NCBI GenBank assembly: GCA_034231615.1
Contig: CM067314.1
Coordinates: 13,457,415-13,521,414, forward strand
Direction: 5' to 3'
Length of the DNA: 64,000 bases
Source: Meghimatium bilineatum
Taxonomy: Eukaryota > Mollusca > Gastropoda > Stylommatophora > Philomycidae
In this document: positions 12,216-23,400 of the stretch, piece after piece
How positions within the stretch are numbered: position 1 is the first letter of the stretch
How the letters are laid out: each line of letters begins with the position of its first letter
Translations under genes and position numbers: made by a program
Notes under the pieces: generated by a model
Databases searched by the model: none
What the model was told of the DNA's origin: nothing
The model's input: the letters and a program-made list of their open reading frames with translations, nothing else

Positions 12216-12960
12216 TAAATTTCACTAAATTTTAAAGGGATTTAACTTACCCCAAAGCACTAAATTCTTTATTACTTCAGTATGAGATAAAATTTCTGTC
12301 AGAATTAGTGACAACCATGTGTAGCAAAGATGTCCGGTCCTGAATCATATACCCGTAATATGGGCATAGTTGCAATTATTCTAAAAAAAACTGAGCATGC
12401 GTTAGGGAATCCTGGTCACAGAATTGGTCACACGATTGCCCTTGTGGCATTAGAGAATGTCATCAGTTGAAAAATTGTATAGACATTTTATAGATAAGTA
12501 AGAGAAGTTAAGATGAAAGGTATGATTTTCCTAGACGAGATTGAACAAATTGCCAAAAGCAGTGATGTTTAGTGAGAGACACTATGATCAATATTAGATG
12601 TTTGATAGCTATGCAGGTATGATGGTAATATAATAATATATGATTATAATAAAAACCATTTTTACAGAAGATGAGGTCGGAGGAGAAAATGCACATATTC
12701 AGAAAATCATAACAATGGGAGTGACCAGGAGCAAGAAGAAAATATGAGACAGATGTAAGCACCCAAATCCCTGTGTAGTGTCTCCTCAGAAACTGCAACT
12801 CAGGGACATATGTTGGCCTGTAATGTCTAAGGACACAGTGTGTGATGAACCATCATGGCATAGAGCAGATACACACGTGTTGCCTGGCAACAGATAGAAA
12901 TGCTGCCATAGGTTAGGGAAGCTTACCTAAAATAAAATCATTCCAAAGTTGTATATAAAA
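12216..12960. other. No recognised gene
   Basis: Short open frames only. 12,885-12,935 (GTTGCCTGGCAACAGATAG..., AGGGAAGCTT) resembles 41,963-42,012, suggesting an unclassified dispersed repeat. Confidence 0.45.
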
Positions 12961-13250
12961 GGTAAAGGTAGGTCCCATGGCATCTGCCGTCGGGGATGAA
13001 GATAACTCTTCATGTACTAAGCCGCAGCAACTATTAGGTGGGATGGCCAGTTCCCTTCCTTGCTGTTTTTACCTCCCCTAACTCATGCGTCAGGTACTCA
13101 TTTACAGCTGAGTCGACTTGAGGAGTGGTCGTGTCAAGTGAGAAATCAGAACTCGGATTTTTGTTTTGTTTTTGTTGTCCTGATGTGGTTTCTAACTTGG
13201 CACACTGTAACCTGATGATAGCAAGCAAGCTCACTATCAACTAGGCTACA
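12961..13250 (-). mobile_element. SINE-E, tRNA-headed, full copy
   Basis: The minus-strand head TAGCCTAGTTGATAG (complement of 13,234-13,248) resembles an A-box. The body contains GAGTACCTGACGCATGAGTT and CTTCATCCCCGACGGC. It lies 70 bp before the SPAG16 exon at 13,319. Confidence 0.78.
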
Positions 13251-13318
13251 AAGTTGTATATACTGGACTTAAAAGCTATAATTACGTACATTTTTGTGTG
13301 AACTTAACTAAATAACAG

Positions 13319-13396
13319 AAGTGGAAATACCTGTTGACTCCGATGATGATTTTGCATACACAGAAGTCTCAGTGGATGAGGATATTTTATCAGCTG
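13319..13396 (+). CDS. SPAG16: SPAG16 exon (N-terminal acidic segment)
   Basis: The acceptor is AACAG and the donor GTCAGT. It encodes VEIPVDSDDDFAYTEVSVDE followed by DILSA, matching the acidic DDYEYEEI-type segment near the SPAG16 N-terminus. It ends in phase 1, and its last G joins AT of the next exon to make Asp. No start codon fits the family N-terminus, so an upstream exon is expected. The exon is flanked on both sides by same-orientation copies of SINE-E. Confidence 0.8.
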
Positions 13397-13576
13397 GTCA
13401 GTTCTGTTTTATCTTTGTCTATGCTTTACTCTATCAAAGTGTTAAAAAATATAAATCTGTTTCTAATTTATATTGTTTTATCAAGCAAGTGCCATGGGCT
13501 ACCTAGTACTATAGGTAACCATTTTTATTCACAACTCTTGTCTATTTCATTCTTTTTATGACTATGTCCCATAAGG

Positions 13577-13744
13577 TAAAGGTAAAGGTATGTCCTATGG
13601 CAGCAACCTGCCGTCGGGGATGAAGATAACTCTTCATGTACTAAGCCGCAGCAACTGTTAAGTGGGGTGGCCAGTTCCCTTCCTTGCTGTCTTTACCTCC
13701 CCTAACTCATGCGTCAGGTATTCATTTATAGATGAGTCGACTCA
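13577..13744 (-). mobile_element. SINE-E body, headless copy
   Basis: About 90% identical by eye to 12,961-13,128 in the same orientation, on the other side of the exon. Confidence 0.85.
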
Positions 13745-13794
13745 ATATCCCATACCATGGTACAATTAAAAATTTAAAATCTGAGTGACCCATC

Positions 13795-14012
13795 TGAGTA
13801 ATGTGTATGATGTGACATATTTTTTCCAGAACGTAATCTTCCGTATGAATTTTCTGAACTCCCAGTGGTCTTTGGCAAATTGTCCCACTTCCTCCAGCGA
13901 CATGTGCATGTATTTCTGAATATCTCTTGTCCAATGACATCTTGGTCAGCCTCTGTCTGTAGTGTCTTCGATCACCCCCTCCAACAACACTCTTTCCGTT
14001 CTGATGACACAT
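13795..14012 (-). mobile_element. RTE-3 C-terminal fragment
   Basis: The minus strand reads RTERVLLEGVIE, WTRDIQKYMHMSLEEVGQFA and ITFWKKYVTS with one stop. Homologous to the plus-strand copy at 28,283-28,891. Confidence 0.75.
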
Positions 14013-14284
14013 CTAAAATTCCCTGCCAACTTTGGAGTTCTCCAGGGATTTCTTTTGTACTTTCCTGTTTAATTGGTATACAATTTTAATTTTCATTACC
14101 TCTTTCTGAGGTGACATACCATGATAATGCATCCAGTAGCTTCTTTATTTGTCTTCCACTGTCTCTAGTACCTTATATCACTCCCTCCAACAATACTATT
14201 TCCATTCTGATGCTTCTTTATTTGTCTTCCACTGTCTTTTCTTCCCTTGATCTATTTGGTGGTCACTGAGTGTTTAAGCTTGAC

Positions 14285-14470
14285 CCTTCTTATGACATGC
14301 ACTATGCCCTCTCCGAGTAGAAGGCTTCTTCAATAGGCATTGCTACTAAGCCGAAAGCTGAGTCTCCTAGATATGAAAGAAAGCTAAGAGAAACCACGCC
14401 ACTGCACTGCATATAGGAAACAAAAGAAAGTTTCTTACAATTTCTGGGATAACAAACAAACATACATGAC
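14285..14470. mobile_element. Dispersed repeat G, copy 1
   Basis: Core: GGCTTCTTCAATAGGCATTG, CTGAGTCTCCTAGATATGAA, ACAATTTCTGGGATAACAAA. Four copies are found in the window; no tRNA-like boxes recognised. Confidence 0.7.
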
Positions 14471-14590
14471 ATGCACCATGAATCGGAATTGTCTGCCTAT
14501 AATATTTTGCAATAATTTTTCTATTTATCAAGTACTTCATAATCTCTGGGGACTTCAATATTCTATATTAATTTGCTTAATTAACTGTCC

Positions 14591-14880
14591 ATGGTATTTT
14601 TTTGTATCCATCTAAAAAATCACATCAGCCTACAGTCCCCTTGGAACTTCTTTTTCAACAGTAATAAGTTTGTAGCATATTCTATTCATGAAGTATCAAT
14701 CAACCCATCATTTTTTGGCTTTAGTGATTTTCTAGGAAATATAAATATGTTTAGTAGGTTGTCAGTGCTATCTGAATTATCTGGGTGCACAGTTGCCTGT
14801 AGCCAGGTTTGAGCACTGTACCCTAACCGCCCCAAACATGCTCTATTTCCACCACAGAGGAATGCTTTTTTAAAAATATC
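14591..14880 (-). mobile_element. SINE-F copy, old
   Basis: The minus strand shows the same body (CCTAGAAAATCACTAAAGCC, TTGATTGATACTTCATG) and head remnants (GGTTAGGGTACAGTGCTC). Diverged. Confidence 0.7.
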
Positions 14881-15837
14881 TCTCCATAAGCAAGATTTTA
14901 ACCTTATTCTGCAAAATATTTTAATTTGACAATTATGATGAAGTAATCCAGTTTAATGTGAGCAGGTAGCTCATGATAACTAATAGCCTTCCTGACAGAG
15001 GTACAGATTTGAGCAACTGAGGTGACACCAGAACTTGTATAAGCTTTCTTGTCTCAAAGGCATGTATGTGCTATGGAGGGTTTATGGATGCATATTTAAT
15101 TCCCAAAGAGAGGCATTATAGTGTGGAAGGATCATCATGTCCTGCAAGGAGTGTAAAATGTGCCTCTGGGCCAACTAGTTCATCATTCTTCTGTCAGATC
15201 TGTTGATCCATCTTAGTGGATGGCACATCTAGCATTCCTGCCACTTAGGAGTCTACCACAATTGGACAAAGGTACAATGTCCACTGGACTGCATTTGATT
15301 TGACAGAAAACAAAAGTGAGTAATTGAGGCAAGACATACCAATGATGATATTTTCACAGGTGACATTAGACATTAGCCTATCGTCCAACTTTCCTTAGTC
15401 GCCTCCAACAACATGCCTGGAAAGAAGACAGTGGGTTATTCTTTGCATGTTTATCTAGAAGTCCTGGCCCCGATTGTGACACGAATGATCTTTGCTTGAA
15501 TATCTTGTAATAATTATTTACAGGGTCAGTCATTGTTTAAAAATATCTAAAATCTGATTAGTTATTTGTGGATGCTCTTGCTATTTTGTATCTTTGCTAA
15601 TCCTTGATTGTTTTTTTGCCTTTTTCTATGAGTATGTACATACATGATTGTCTGATTCATTGTCAGATAATATTTACTTTCAATATGGCCCTGATGGTCA
15701 GTTGTTTATATAGAATTGTGGAATATCTTTGTTGTTAGCAATTTGCTATGTCTGAGTGGTCATCTGATCTGTGGTAGGTTGACATATGTTTCTTGACATT
15801 CTGGTTTGTAACTCTTGAAATTTTCACTTGTGTGTTG
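14881..15837. other. No recognised feature
   Basis: SPAG16 intron 1 sequence without coding similarity or repeats that could be named. Confidence 0.5.
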
Positions 15838-15985
15838 CAGAGGGCCGAAATGGGAGCACAGATAGCAACACTGTGATCTGCCATGCATGTTGTGGGAGAT
15901 TTGGGGGGGGGGGAGTAGAGTTGGCAGTTCCATCTCATAGGTGTAAGTGACCCAGAAACCATTCTGAAGACCCTGAAACCATGCC
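15838..15985 (+). mobile_element. SINE-A 5' half, decayed
   Basis: Matches GGGCCGAAATGGGAGC to GTGACCCAGAAACCAT with a G-run insertion. The 3' half is missing. Confidence 0.65.
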
Positions 15986-16079
15986 CAAGTACACCGACTC
16001 TTCTTCTATTTGGATATGTAAATTTCCAAATTTGATCTCTCCTGCTTTGTGCTATTTGAGAGCAGGAAGAATGTTGTTG

Positions 16080-16690
16080 AGTGCCTTTTAGCATTGATCT
16101 TTACCATCCATTTCTCTGCCTATTCTGCTACTTTGTCTGTTGCTTTTTTGTTGGTGATCTTTAGATTTTCTTCTACACACCACACCATCAAGTGATCAGC
16201 ATACATAACAGTTCTTACACCTTGTGACAGTTCACAGATTTGATCAGCTATGAACACAAGAAATAGGGTTAGAGCAGTACTGAGCCTTGAGGAACTTTGT
16301 ATTTTAGGATACATTTTTTGCTGCTGTGACCTTTCATAGTGACTCTTTCTTTATGATTGTGTAGGAAGGATAGTAATTACTTACTTATGTTACCCCTAAT
16401 TCTATTTCTTTGCAGCTTTACTATCAGTCCATCTTTTCAGATCTTGTCAAAACCTTTTTGGAGATCTATCCATTGGGTGAAAACTTTCTTCTTTTCTTGA
16501 AATGCATCTTCAGTGATCTAGGAATTTAATTTGGTCTTCTACGCTGTTACACTCTCTAAATTCAGTTTGCTCTGACTCCAATAGCTTCTATGATTCTAGT
16601 TACCATCTCAATCTTTTGTTGACCGTCCTTTCCTGTGTCTTGCAGACACAACTCGTTAGACTTATTGGTCTGTAACTGTCAAGGTTTTTG
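16080..16690 (-). mobile_element. LINE-A-related RT fragment
   Basis: A divergent minus-strand fragment with an FLVFIADQICELSQG-type segment and YADHLMVWC in place of YADDLVIWC. Further upstream on the minus strand are degraded matches to the LINE-A RT around the DLRKAFD and STEDQ regions. It has frameshifts and stops. The active-site Asp-to-His change marks it as dead. Confidence 0.7.
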
Positions 16691-16739
16691 TTTGTCCATG
16701 CCTTTCTTTATGATAGTACACATGAACACTTCTCTTCAC

Positions 16740-17045
16740 GAATGCGATACATTGCAGACGTCTGCAAAGACTTGAACAAATAAGAGACCGGCTCCTCAAA
16801 ACTATCAAAAAATGCAAGCTAACATATTTTAGATATATAAAGGGATTCAATGGTTAAGAAAGATTAATCATGGAGGGAAAAGTTCCAGGAAAGAATACAA
16901 GAGGCAGAGTATGAATACAATAGAGAACAGGATATCGAAGACCTTCTGAACATGACATTAGAAGAAGCTAGGTAGCTTGCAGAAAACTGAGAGACTTACA
17001 GAATGTCAGTGTGGACAAACGTTCTGTAAAGGACATGTTACATAA
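16740..17045 (+). mobile_element. RTE-like 3' fragment, heavily decayed
   Basis: Recognisable pieces: KKCKLTYFRYIK, LIMEGKVPGKNTRGRV and IRRS-type end. Several stops. Confidence 0.5.
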
Positions 17046-17659
17046 AGAGAGAAAGTTTGTATCTGCTTGCTTGAGTGTAGTATGCAGTGCTGTAGAAATG
17101 ATTACCTTCTTTAAGGAGAGGATTTTATCTAAAAAAAATAAAATTTAAAAGGGGTCTTTAGTCTGATTTTGTGTGTCAATTTCACTATTTGACAGAAAAT
17201 TAGAAGACTTTTTTTGCAAAAAATCGCTACTGGAAGTGTTTTTAGCTGCTATTTTTAATATAAGGGAGAGTTATTTCCTAGTACTAAAAGTCATAACTAT
17301 TACAAGGAAACGTTTCACCATCGGTATTAGAAACAATGAAGATCTAAAGCAAATTGCAATGAAACGAGAGACATGGAAATCTATGACATCCGCCCTATGT
17401 CATAGATCTTTGGCCCTAGAGGAATAACTAATTAAAAGTCATGGTCGTATTTACTAAAGATTTAACCCCCCCCCCTTTAAAGGCCTAGTAGTATGTATAA
17501 ATAGTTGTCTGAGTTATATATGTCTGTGATTGTCTGGGAATTTGTGTAGGTAAATTATTGCTTTGGGTTGTTTGAGCATATATCCAAACGATCATCAGAA
17601 CATGTGCATTACTGAGTCAAACAAATTGTAATAGCATGATTTTTATTTTCGTTGAACAG

Positions 17660-17727
17660 ATTTGGAAGAGGACCTTGATGTAGCAGTCCGCACCATACGT
17701 GAGGCAAATGAGGATGGAGAAGCCAGG
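17660..17727 (+). CDS. SPAG16: SPAG16 exon (EEDL segment)
   Basis: The acceptor is GAACAG and the donor GTAAGA. After the split Asp codon it encodes LEEDLDVAVRTIREANEDGE plus AR, matching the conserved EEDLxxAI segment downstream of the acidic stretch in SPAG16. It ends in phase 0. An in-frame extension past 17,727 exists but the donor is strong and the family similarity stops there. Confidence 0.85.
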
Positions 17728-17867
17728 GTAAGAATTGAGAGGAATAAATTAGTAGGGCAAAAAAATGTGGCAACTACTAAATTTATTAGAGAAATACCGG
17801 TACTCTCAGATTTGTGTGCCCACTGTTTGAGTATGTATTTAAATAATCGGTCTCCCATTTGTTACAG

Positions 17868-18158
17868 AAGCCTAAAAGGGGAGCAATGAATAGTGACACT
17901 GTTACCTACCATGCATACTGTGAGATGGTGACTAAGGAGGTTTGGAAAGAATTGGCTATCCCATTCCATAGAAAGTCATAGTGACCTAGAAGCTATGCTG
18001 AAGTTTAATATGTCAAGCTGAAATGCATGGATGTTGCAGCCATATTGTAAACCATGACGCTACACATCAATTTTCTAGACTAGGCCGCCTGAAAATCTAA
18101 TATGATTTTGATATTGTCCTGCAAGAGTGATCCAGCAGAAGTTTAAGAATGAATTCAC
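17868..18158 (+). mobile_element. SINE-A copy, old
   Basis: A full-length but diverged copy (AAGCCTAAAAGGGGAGCAAT to AAGTTTAAGAATGAATTC), 140 bp after the SPAG16 exon at 17,660-17,727. The GAA tail is lost. Confidence 0.75.
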
Positions 18159-18394
18159 ACATGCACATATATATATATATATATATATATATGACACATA
18201 TGTTTTTTACATTGATACATTCACTTTTCTATTTATTCACACACCAATATGGCAGTGACCAGGGCATTTTAGTAGGTACGCACACAGAAGGTAACACAGG
18301 TCTGCATCTTGAGTGATTCTATGTATGTGATTAAGAAGGTACTTGTGGGTCTCTTTCACAAACAGTTTGAGGCCTTGAGAAAGGCAAGGCTGAA

Positions 18395-18780
18395 AGTGGT
18401 TACATTTATTTTCATTCTAGGACATGTGGGTGTTTGAGGCAATTTAAAGAGCAAATCAACTGGCATCATGCGGTATTGTGGCACAGGTCAATGGATCGAG
18501 CTGACATTTTTAACTCCTTAAGAGATATTGAACGCGAGAGTGAGACTATTGTGGATGGTGATTCCTTTTCAATGGCCAGATTAAGATCAGGGTTTGAAAT
18601 GCAGTGTTGCTACAAGTGAAAAATTTTAGAGGGCACAGAAGAATGATGTTCAACCAGCATAGGACCAGTGCTGTCAGCAGAAGTGTAATGGCAGATACAC
18701 TGAGGGAGAGATCGGAGCAACTATGGACGTGTCCAGTTTGTAGTGATAATGATGTGATGTCTGGCTAACTAACTAACATA
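18395..18780 (+). mobile_element. LINE-B 3' fragment
   Basis: It contains a decayed RNase H end (GHVGV...RANQLAS), MDRADIFNSLRDIERESET, and the C-terminus with several stops, ending in CTAACTAACTAAC. It lies just before the SPAG16 exon at 18,905. Confidence 0.8.
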
Positions 18781-18904
18781 CCAATATGCTCTCAGTGAAG
18801 TAGAGTAGGTATAGAACTGATCATTATTGCAATACAGTATACTTATTATAGGTGTTCCATTTTAATTACTGCATTAAATAATGTTATTTGTTTGTCTCCT
18901 TAAG

Positions 18905-19029
18905 GTTCTTAGAGAGTCTGCTTTTAAGCCATCTGTTGTGCAAAAACCAGAAGTTGTTGATGATTTTGTGAGGAATTTTCTAGTTAAAATGGGGCTGTCA
19001 CGAACACTAGACTGCTTTCAAACTGAATG
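18905..19029 (+). CDS. SPAG16: SPAG16 exon (LisH-like region)
   Basis: The acceptor is CCTTAAG and the donor GTAATT. It encodes the segment from VLRESAFKP to RTLDCFQTE, ending on the first two bases of a Trp codon. The sequence VVDDFVRNFLVKMGLSRTL closely follows the conserved SPAG16 N-terminal LisH-like helices thought to mediate dimerisation. A 30-bp tandem array begins about 100 bp downstream. Confidence 0.93.
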
Positions 19030-19125
19030 GTAATTGGATGTCTGCTTTTGTGGTTATATGTTTTATCTTATGAAGTTTTAATAGCGTATTATCTCTCTAT
19101 TTTGTTTAGATCTCCAGGAATTACT

Positions 19126-19515
19126 CTGGGAAGGGGGAATACACAGCTCAGTGTGTAGGGAAGGGGGCATTCACAGCTCAGTGTGTGGGGAAGGGGGCAT
19201 TCACAGATCAGTGTATGGGGAAGGAGGCATTCACAGCTCAGTGTGTGGAAAGGAGGCATTCACAACTCAGTGTGTGGGGAAGGGGGCATTCACAGCTCAA
19301 TGTGTGGGGAAGGGGGCATTCACATCTCAGTGTGTGGGGAAGGGGGCATTCACAACTCAGTGTGTGGGGAAGGGGGAATTCACAGCTCAATGTGTGGGGA
19401 AGGGGGCATTCACAGCTCAGTGTGTAGAGAAGGGGAGATTCACAGCTCAGTGTGTAGAGAAGGAGAGATTCACAGCTCAGTGTGTAGAGAAGAGGAGATT
19501 CACAGTTCACTGTGT
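19126..19515 (+). repeat. 30-bp tandem array
   Basis: About 13 units of CACAGCTCAGTGTGTGGGGA followed by AGGGGGCATT. Because the unit is a multiple of three, several frames on both strands stay open; these are not genes. It begins about 100 bp after a SPAG16 exon. Confidence 0.97.
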
Positions 19516-19727
19516 GAGGATGTGATTTTGATGTGATTATCAAAAAGGAGATTGAGTACACGTAGAACAACTATGGAGATTAAGGCTGTGAACTGGATGA
19601 ATATACAGAAGACAAATAATGTCTGAATCATCAGCTACTCGATGAACATGATCATGAAAATACAAGTGTGCTATGTTTGTGTACAGTGGCTTTATGTAGT
19701 GGAGAGATCAAAGTTGGAATGTGTCAC

Positions 19728-19870
19728 CATGCTAAGTCAAGTGTGAATTGGGCCTGCCAAAAGGCACAAATTTTGCAGCAATGCTGTAAACTATGACACA
19801 ATACATTCTGTTCTCCATACTACATCCTGCTTATCTGCAGGAGTTTGAGAACGAATGCAGAAGAAGAAGG
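19728..19870 (+). mobile_element. SINE-A 3' half
   Basis: From CATGCTAAGTCAAGTGTG to GAACGAATGCAGAAGAAG. Followed directly by a LINE-B fragment. Confidence 0.75.
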
Positions 19871-19876
19871 AATGTG

Positions 19877-20010
19877 TCAAATTGCTTTTCGTGCCTTGTC
19901 ATGCAGGTGTTCAAGGCAACGAGATAGCAGATCAAGCTTATGTGCTGTGCTACTGTGTCAGGTGGTAGAGCAATGGATTGAGCTCACATATTTAACTCCT
20001 TATGAGGAAC
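19877..20010 (+). mobile_element. LINE-B RNase H fragment
   Basis: A short match around VPCHAGVQGNEIADQA, followed by a decayed WIELT (MDRAD-like) stretch. It joins directly onto the tail of a SINE-A copy. Confidence 0.6.
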
Positions 20011-20094
20011 AGCATGGGCAAATAAAATTAATGAGGATAATAATGCCTTTTTCAGTAATGGCCATTTTTTTTTTTTTATATAGTGAAATCTAAA

Positions 20095-20318
20095 ATAATT
20101 ATTTGGCTGGTAATCATACCCTGGTGTCGAATCCATTCATCATTTGGGTATTTAAAAGAAAAATTGTATACGAAGAGAGGAGAAGCAGAAAGAAGAGCCA
20201 AGGATAGACCTAGATTATGCAAGATCGACAACATCAAAGAAACATTACATGAACACCAAATAACATTATCTGATGCTGCCAGAAAAGCGAAAACAAGAAC
20301 ATTGTTATCTCCCCTGAC
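20095..20318 (+). mobile_element. RTE-2 3' fragment, split by LINE-A (resumes 24,389-24,435)
   Basis: Contains KLYTKRGEAERRAKDRPRL, then EHQITLSDAARKAKTRT. The continuation after the LINE-A right TSD (ACCCGTAAAAGGTAAAAGAGG) matches the intact paralogue at 53,925-53,945, which fixes the insertion point. Confidence 0.85.
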
Positions 20319-20392
20319 TCCATCGAGACCAGCACCGTGCAGAGGTGATGGGGCTTAGTTCAGCCATCAGGGGTTGGAAACTAAGACTGGTC
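20319..20392 (+). ncRNA. Candidate HDV-like self-cleaving ribozyme at LINE-A 5' end
   Basis: A manual fold gives the nested double-pseudoknot order of HDV-like ribozymes. P1 is TCCATC (20,319-20,324) with GATGGG (20,347-20,352). P2 is GACCAG (20,327-20,332) with CTGGTC (20,387-20,392). P3 is ACC/GGT (20,334-20,336 with 20,344-20,346) closing a 7-base loop. A two-pair P1.1 is possible (GC 20,339-20,340 with GC 20,353-20,354). P4 is 20,359-20,365 with 20,372-20,378. The joining strand is CTAA (20,381-20,384), which fits the CNRA catalytic strand. P1 starts at the first base after the TSD, where such ribozymes cut in R2 and L1Tc. Weak points are the six-pair P1 opening on a U.G and no G at +1. 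Confidence 0.45.
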
Positions 20393-20486
20393 GGGCAGTC
20401 CCACTCGAGCAGGACCATAGTCCTGCCCTAGTAAGCAGAGTGCTGAAGACGGAGGCATCCAGCCAAAAGGCGCACAGATAATCAGG

Positions 20487-23400
20487 ATGCCACGCACAAA
20501 ACACAATGGAAACATGTCTACATCTATAAATAGTTATGGTGCCTGCCCTGTGGCGGACGTTCAGGCAGGGACGGTGCCGGGCCCGATACCTCGAAAGGGC
20601 CCAACCTCAGTTACTGGAAGTCCTTCTCAATTGCCCCGAGGAGCCAGGAGGCAAGGGAATAGAGCTACTGGCCAAACAAACAAACGACCAATAAAAATAA
20701 TGCACTGGAATGCTGAGGGTGTCAACAGTAAAAGAGATGGATACAGCAAAAAATTGGAACTTGAAAATGTCCTCAGTGAAGAACAAGTTAACATATGCTG
20801 TATCCAAGAAACACACCTCAGCAGCGACATAGCCTTCAAAATCAGAGGCTACCAGTGCTACCGATCTGACCGAAAGGACAGGCGAAAGGGTGGAATTCTG
20901 ACACTTGTTAAAAACAATATCAGCGCATGTCAGCTTGAAGTATATATGGAAGGGGCAGAATACCAGATGCTCCACCTAAAAACAGACAGTGCAGAATTCC
21001 ATCTCCTGAACTACTACTGCCCAAATGATAAACCATTGGCACTAGACACAATTCCAGACAAAGAGAGACTTATGGTGTGTGGTGACTTCAACAGCCACTC
21101 TCAGAGCTGGGGCTACGATCATATCGACAAGAGAGGTGAGGAACTTGAGAGCTGGCAGGATGAAAATAATCTCATCCTTATTAACCAGCCAGCAGACTCG
21201 CCAACCTTCTACTCGAGAGCATGGCACACCACCTCTACACCAGACCTAGCATTCCACTCACCAGGCTTGGAATGGAACATCACACGTGTTGTTGGAAAGC
21301 AGCTTGGAGGTAGTGACCACAGACCAGTATTTCTGGAAATCCACAATGAATTTACCACGTACAGCAGCACACTCACTAGGTGGAACTATAAAAGGGCAGA
21401 CTGGAAAATGTACCAGCATTTAACCAGTGTTCTAGCTAAGGACATGAACTTGGACAAAGACATCAATAGAGCAGTGAGTGAATTTAATAGATGTATACTA
21501 CATGCTGCTAGTAAAACCATACCCAGGGGGGCATGCAAAAACTACAAACCCTACTGGAATGATGAACTGGAAAAGCTGCTAAATGAGATGGAAACATCTA
21601 GACAGCAGGCTGAGAACAGACCTAGCCAAGAACATCACAACAAATATCAGCAAACAAAGGTTAAATTTCAAAGAGCCAAGTTACAAGCCAGACGGAGCAG
21701 CTGGAAAGAAAAAACAGAGTCGCTGAACCTAGAAAGAGATACTAGGAAATTATGGAAACTTGTAAAACAACTAAATGATGAAGGTACAGGGAGAAATACC
21801 AGGATCACACTTTATAAAGATAGAAATATTTTAACAGGTAAACATGCAGCTGATTACTTTGCAGATTCCTTTGCAGAAGACAATAACGTCAAAGTCAGCC
21901 CAGACAAACAACAGGAGGTTCGAGAGAACCAGCAAAACATTGGACAAGGTGAACCTATACCTGAAGTCATGGAGGCACCAATCACAATGAGAGAACTGGA
22001 GCATGCAATGTCCAAATTGAAAATGAAAAAGTCCCCTGGAGCTGATGGAGTGTCCAATGAAATGATTAGAAACCTGGGAAATGCAGCAAGAGCAAAGCTA
22101 CTGCAGATCTTTAACACAAGCTGGTCCACAGGTAATGTACCACAGGCGTGGAGAGAAGCAATAATGATACCACTCCTCAAATCAGGAAAAGATGGCAACA
22201 CAGTCTCCAACTACAGGCCCATCAGCCTCACAAGCTGTCTATGTAAAACAATGGAACGCATTATCAATCTTAGGATGCAGTGGTACCTTGAAAGTGAAAA
22301 CCTTCTGGTATCACAGCAAGCAGGTTTCAGACAGTGCTACTCTACTGAAGATCAGGCAACCTACCTCTCCCAAGAGATTGAGGATGCCTTCCAAGAAAAG
22401 AAACTGGTACTAGCAGTATGGATAGACCTCAGGAAAGCATTTGATAAGGTCTGGAAAGAAGGGCTCCTAAAGAAATTGCGAAATTGCAGGGTTAGCTCAA
22501 GAATGTACAAATGGGTAAAAGCATACCTGCATAATAGAAGAGCCAGGGTACAATTAGATGGTCGCAAGAGCAAGAAAGTTCTACTGCGTCATGGAGTCCC
22601 CCAGGGAGGAGTCCTGTCACCCACACTTTTCTTGGTTTACATCAATGACCTAGTTGCTGAACTACCACACGGGATCAAAGTGGCAATGTATGCTGACGAC
22701 CTGGTGATCTGGTGCACGGAAGAACATGCAACAGTGGCCACTAAACAAATACAAAGAGCTATCGATGCCCTAACCTTATGGGCTAATAGATGGTGCGTCA
22801 GCATTAACACAGATAAGTGCAGCACTACACTCTTTACCCTCTCACCAAAACAAAAAGCTGGTCATATCAAGATAGATGGAGAGCTCTTGAAAGAAGACAA
22901 ACAACCCACATACCTCGGAGTTACTTTTGATGATAAGCTGACATGGAAGCAGCACATAAACAAAGCAACAACAAAAGCCAGGAGGAAGCTAGCTATCCTG
23001 AGAAAACTAAGTGGAACCACATGGGGAGCCAGTGGAAATATACTCAGTAAAGTTTACCAGCAAGGCATAAGACCACACCTGGAATACGGTTCAGCTGCGT
23101 GGTGTCCTGCATTAAACACCACATTACAAGATCTAGATAAAGTGCAAAATCAGGCACTTAGAATAATGTTGGGAGCAATGAAATCAACACCCATAGCAGA
23201 GATGCAGAAAATGGGAAGAATGCAAACACTTGGTGAACGCAGAGACACAAAAGTACTAATTCAAGCAGAAAAGTTTCAGTGTATGCCAAGTCATCCAATG
23301 AAGGAAAGATTCCAAAATCTAGCAATGGGACGACTGAAAAGGAGCAGCTTTATCCATCAAGCTAAACGACTCCGTAGACAACTTACAGACCTACCTGAAG

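Noticed and set aside
19151-19570. Long open frames on both strands (up to 124 codons) encoding periodic peptides
   Set aside because: They come from a 30-bp array whose length is a multiple of three; no non-repeat coding sequence or splice signals support them. The same applies to frames in the arrays at 29.1, 31.4, 40.8, 49.4, 57.2 and 60.9 kb.
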